Positions 30,695-32,658 of a stretch of DNA of 32,658 bases are shown here, piece after piece (positions within the stretch are counted from its first letter, which is position 1; the number at the start of each line of letters is the position of its first letter). Made by a program: the position numbers and the translations under genes. This DNA comes from Arthrobacter agilis (GTDB taxonomy: Bacteria; Actinomycetota; Actinomycetes; Actinomycetales; Micrococcaceae), in NCBI RefSeq assembly GCF_002953615.1, contig NZ_CP024915.1, positions 1,601,325-1,633,982 of the forward strand. Reading direction: 5' to 3'. The notes beneath the pieces were generated by a model. That model had not been told where the DNA came from. It worked only from the letters and a program-made list of their open reading frames with translations, and did no database searches.

Positions 30695-30809
30695 GGGCCC
30701 ATGCCATCACCCCGGCGCCGGCGGGCGAAGGCCGGTTCCCGCTATGTGGACATCCCTCCCCGGGGGGAGCCGGACCTACCCCGGGGAAGGCCCTACCCCG
30801 GGGAAGGCC
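30695..30809 (-). other. lpqB-comF gap
   Basis: This 115-base gap carries most of a 17-base tandem repeat that starts within the lpqB stop region, and another CCCCGGGG-containing palindrome near 30757-30770. No promoter for comF was assigned. Confidence 0.5.
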
Positions 30810-30825
30810 CTACCCCGGGAAGGCT
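30776..30825. repeat. 17-bp tandem repeat spanning the lpqB stop codon
   Basis: CTACCCCGGGGAAGGCC occurs exactly at 30776-30792 and 30793-30809. A third copy from 30810 has lost one G and contains the lpqB stop codon (30810-30812). Each copy is centred on the palindrome CCCCGGGG or CCCGGG. The pattern looks like local slippage or duplication of the 3' end of lpqB, and the repeated palindromes could act in transcript ending. Confidence 0.9.
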
Positions 30826-32546
30826 GGGTCGAGCACCTGGAGCTGCTCGTCCACCCAGCTGTTGCCGATGCGCCGGTAGAGGGTGCTGCCGGCCTGCGCG
30901 TAGAAGGTGTCCTCAGCGTCGGAGCCCGCGCTGATGCCGAGGACCCCGTCGAGTGCGGCCATGGTCTCCTGCTCGCCGTCGAGCTGGAGGATGACCGGGG
31001 TGGCCTCCTCGTCCGCGCCGGTCGACGACGCGACGATCGTGCTCTGGCCGGCCCACTTCGCCGTGTCGACGGTCCCGTCGGTCGGCAGCGTGAGCGGCGT
31101 GGTGAGCGATTGCGGCACGCCCTCGGTGGAGCGGATGATGCCGGCCAGCAGTACCTCACTGGTTCCGCCCCGCTCGGTGACGACCAGCGCGCGGGACCCG
31201 TCCCGCGACACGCGCAGCTCCTCCACGGTCCGGTCGCCGAGCCAGCCGGCGGCCAGGACGGAGGCGTTCGCTTCGGTCCCACCCGGCGGGATGGCGATGA
31301 CCTCACGGCGTCCCGCGACGGCCCTGGTGGTCCACACCCAGTTCTCCGGGTCGAAGGAGGGCTGCGTCAGGGCGCTGCCCTTGCCGACGCTGCGTGCCTG
31401 GCTGCCCGGAGCGGTGACGTACAGGGTGGTCCTGTCCGCGTTCACGAAGGCGTAGGCACTTCCGGAGACCGATGCCGCCGGGTCACGGGGCTGGAGCCCG
31501 GCGACGGAGGGCAGTCCCTCGATCGGTACGACGGCGCCGTTGCGGACCCGCACCAGCTCGCCACCGGCGATACCGACCTGCTCGCCGCCGACGTCGGGGG
31601 TCAGCTCGGGGACGACCAGGTCCGCGGAGGTCGCCCCGAGCTCGATGGGCCGTCCGCTGGTCATCTCCACGGAGGTGACGTCGTTGAGGCCCAGCAGATT
31701 GACCTGCAGCTGCTGGTTCATCTGCTGCAGGCCGAGGTCGGTGGCGTTCTCGAGGACCTCGGACGAGAGCTCGACCGAGGCCCTGCCGGAGGTGATCGGG
31801 ACGGAGTCCCGGGCGAGCGTGACCCCTTCGGGGAACGCACTGGTCACCGAGCCCTGCAGGTAGGGAGCAGGGCCGGCCAGCATGGCGCCCACGATCCTCG
31901 CGGTCACGCCGGTCCTGCGGACGAACCACCGCGCATCGGGCACCCAGAAGCGGTAGTTGCTGCTGTAGAAGTACAGGTCGTGCGAGATCAGGAGGTCCTG
32001 GGCACTGCTCTGGGCGAGCATGATCCCGTCGGGGATCTCACCGATCCGCCACTCCCCGTTGACCTGGACCATGCGCACGCCCAGCGTCTCGGTCGCCGGG
32101 ACGGCACTGTTGGTCCGCAGCCCCCGGCCGTCCACCGTGCCTGTCGTCTCCAGCTGGATCTGGTAGACGCCTTCGGCTTCGCGCTTCTCCACGCGGGGGT
32201 CGGACCGGAAGAGGACGATCCGCTCCTCGGGCTTCCAGGTCTTCTCGAGTTCCGGCGTCAGGTACTGGCGGGCCACGCTGTAGCCGTCGCCCGCACCCGT
32301 GCCCGCGGTGATGAAGTCACGGAGGATCCGCTCGGGCGTCGCGCCGGACGCGGGACCCTGCGGATCGAAGGCGGGTGCGACGGCGTCCGGCTCACCCTCG
32401 GCCGCCGGTATCACGCCGACCGGTCCTTGCGTGGGGATGGCCGAGCAGCCCGCCACCAGCAGGAAGCACAGCGCGAGCAGTGCGGCGAGGACCCGCGCCG
32501 GCACACCCGGGCCACCGGGCCGACGGCCGGGCCGGTTCCGTGTCAT
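30810..32546 (-). CDS. lpqB: lipoprotein LpqB
   Basis: ATG 32546 has AGGAA eight bases upstream and gives 578 residues, against 583 for M. tuberculosis LpqB. A basic N-terminus and hydrophobic helix end in the lipobox LLVAGC with Cys34. A GerMN-like domain follows (about 200-300; DLGLQQMNQQLQVNLLGLNDVTSVEM). The C-terminal LpqB beta-propeller has repeats such as GSAYAFVNADRTTLYVTAPG and VEELRVSRDGSRALVVTERGG. LpqB associates with the extracellular part of the sensor kinase MtrB and modulates MtrAB control of cell-wall and division genes. The gene begins four bases after the stop of a frame entering from the right edge, consistent with mtrB. Confidence 0.96.
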   Translation of the reverse strand: MTRNRPGRRPGGPGVPARVLAALLALCFLLVAGCSAIPTQGPVGVIPAAEGEPDAVAPAFDPQGPASGATPERILRDFITAGTGAGDGYSVARQYLTPELEKTWKPEERIVLFRSDPRVEKREAEGVYQIQLETTGTVDGRGLRTNSAVPATETLGVRMVQVNGEWRIGEIPDGIMLAQSSAQDLLISHDLYFYSSNYRFWVPDARWFVRRTGVTARIVGAMLAGPAPYLQGSVTSAFPEGVTLARDSVPITSGRASVELSSEVLENATDLGLQQMNQQLQVNLLGLNDVTSVEMTSGRPIELGATSADLVVPELTPDVGGEQVGIAGGELVRVRNGAVVPIEGLPSVAGLQPRDPAASVSGSAYAFVNADRTTLYVTAPGSQARSVGKGSALTQPSFDPENWVWTTRAVAGRREVIAIPPGGTEANASVLAAGWLGDRTVEELRVSRDGSRALVVTERGGTSEVLLAGIIRSTEGVPQSLTTPLTLPTDGTVDTAKWAGQSTIVASSTGADEEATPVILQLDGEQETMAALDGVLGISAGSDAEDTFYAQAGSTLYRRIGNSWVDEQLQVLDPAFPG

Positions 32547-32550
32547 CGTG

Positions 32551-32658
32551 CTAGTTCCTGGCACTGCTCTCCCTCGTTCCGCTCCCGGCATCCTCTGCCG
32601 GGGCCGTGTCCATGGCGCCACCGGCGGGAAGGGCGCGGGGCGGGCGGGCGACGGGCAC
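32551..32658 (-). CDS. mtrB: probable 3' end of sensor kinase mtrB (partial)
   Basis: A frame open to the right edge encodes 35 residues ending DAGSGTRESSARN and a TAG stop at 32551-32553, four bases before the lpqB start. The mtrA-mtrB-lpqB order is conserved in actinobacteria and MtrB proteins end in a variable polar tail, so this is most likely the MtrB C-terminus. No kinase motif is in the visible part, so the call rests on position only. Confidence 0.6.
   Translation of the reverse strand: MPVARPPRALPAGGAMDTAPAEDAGSGTRESSARN

Overview
The window is about 32.7 kb of GC-rich, densely coded chromosome from an actinobacterium. It carries a WhiB1-type regulator, a PdtaS-type histidine kinase, a 180-kDa-class NAD-glutamate dehydrogenase, an EssC/EccC-like FtsK protein, SecA1, long-form HPF, ComF and LpqB. 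Starts are often GTG and many are decided by a clear AGGAG-type ribosome binding site. The blocks whiB1-pdtaS and Rv3235-secA-hpf-comF-lpqB-(mtrB) follow the order known from Mycobacterium tuberculosis. The rest of the gene content looks more like Micrococcaceae (Arthrobacter and relatives). That placement is inference. No tRNA, rRNA, CRISPR array, insertion sequence or phage gene was seen. No gene-free stretch exceeds 300 bases; the longest is 233.

Left part (105-8241, all minus strand): an acyltransferase-3/SGNH membrane O-acyltransferase, then a tightly packed unit of UDP-galactopyranose mutase (glf), GlfT2-like galactofuranosyltransferase, Wzm-type permease and Wzt-type ATPase. Together these could make UDP-Galf, polymerise it and export a galactofuranose-containing polymer. 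A siderophore-type Tat/lipoprotein binding protein follows.

Middle (8444-15009): a solitary FHA-FtsK/EssC-like protein with one intact and two degenerate ATPase modules converges on, and overlaps, a small four-helix membrane protein. whiB1 follows with a near-consensus CRP/GlxR site in its leader. It shares a strong bidirectional terminator with the convergent pdtaS.

Centre (15143-24678): NAD-glutamate dehydrogenase lies downstream of a translationally coupled pair, an SAF/CpaB-like membrane protein and a CpaE/Ssd-like ATPase with no lysine in its P-loop. No other Tad pilus genes are present. Divergent from the pair is a 75-residue excisionase/MerR-type HTH protein. Next are a protein with an internal duplication that resembles two Sm-like barrels, a three-helix LysM protein and an Rv3235-family protein. 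The promoter region between the duplicated-barrel gene and the LysM gene holds three in-phase 10-bp direct repeats (CAAACNG core). The same heptamer recurs upstream of the HTH gene. This looks like an undescribed small regulon and is the most interesting part of the window.

Right part (24679-32658, minus strand): secA1, a YcaQ/AlkX-type crosslink glycosylase with a QID motif, hpf, comF, lpqB and what is probably the 3' end of mtrB. Genes not individually recognised are described only by what the sequence shows.
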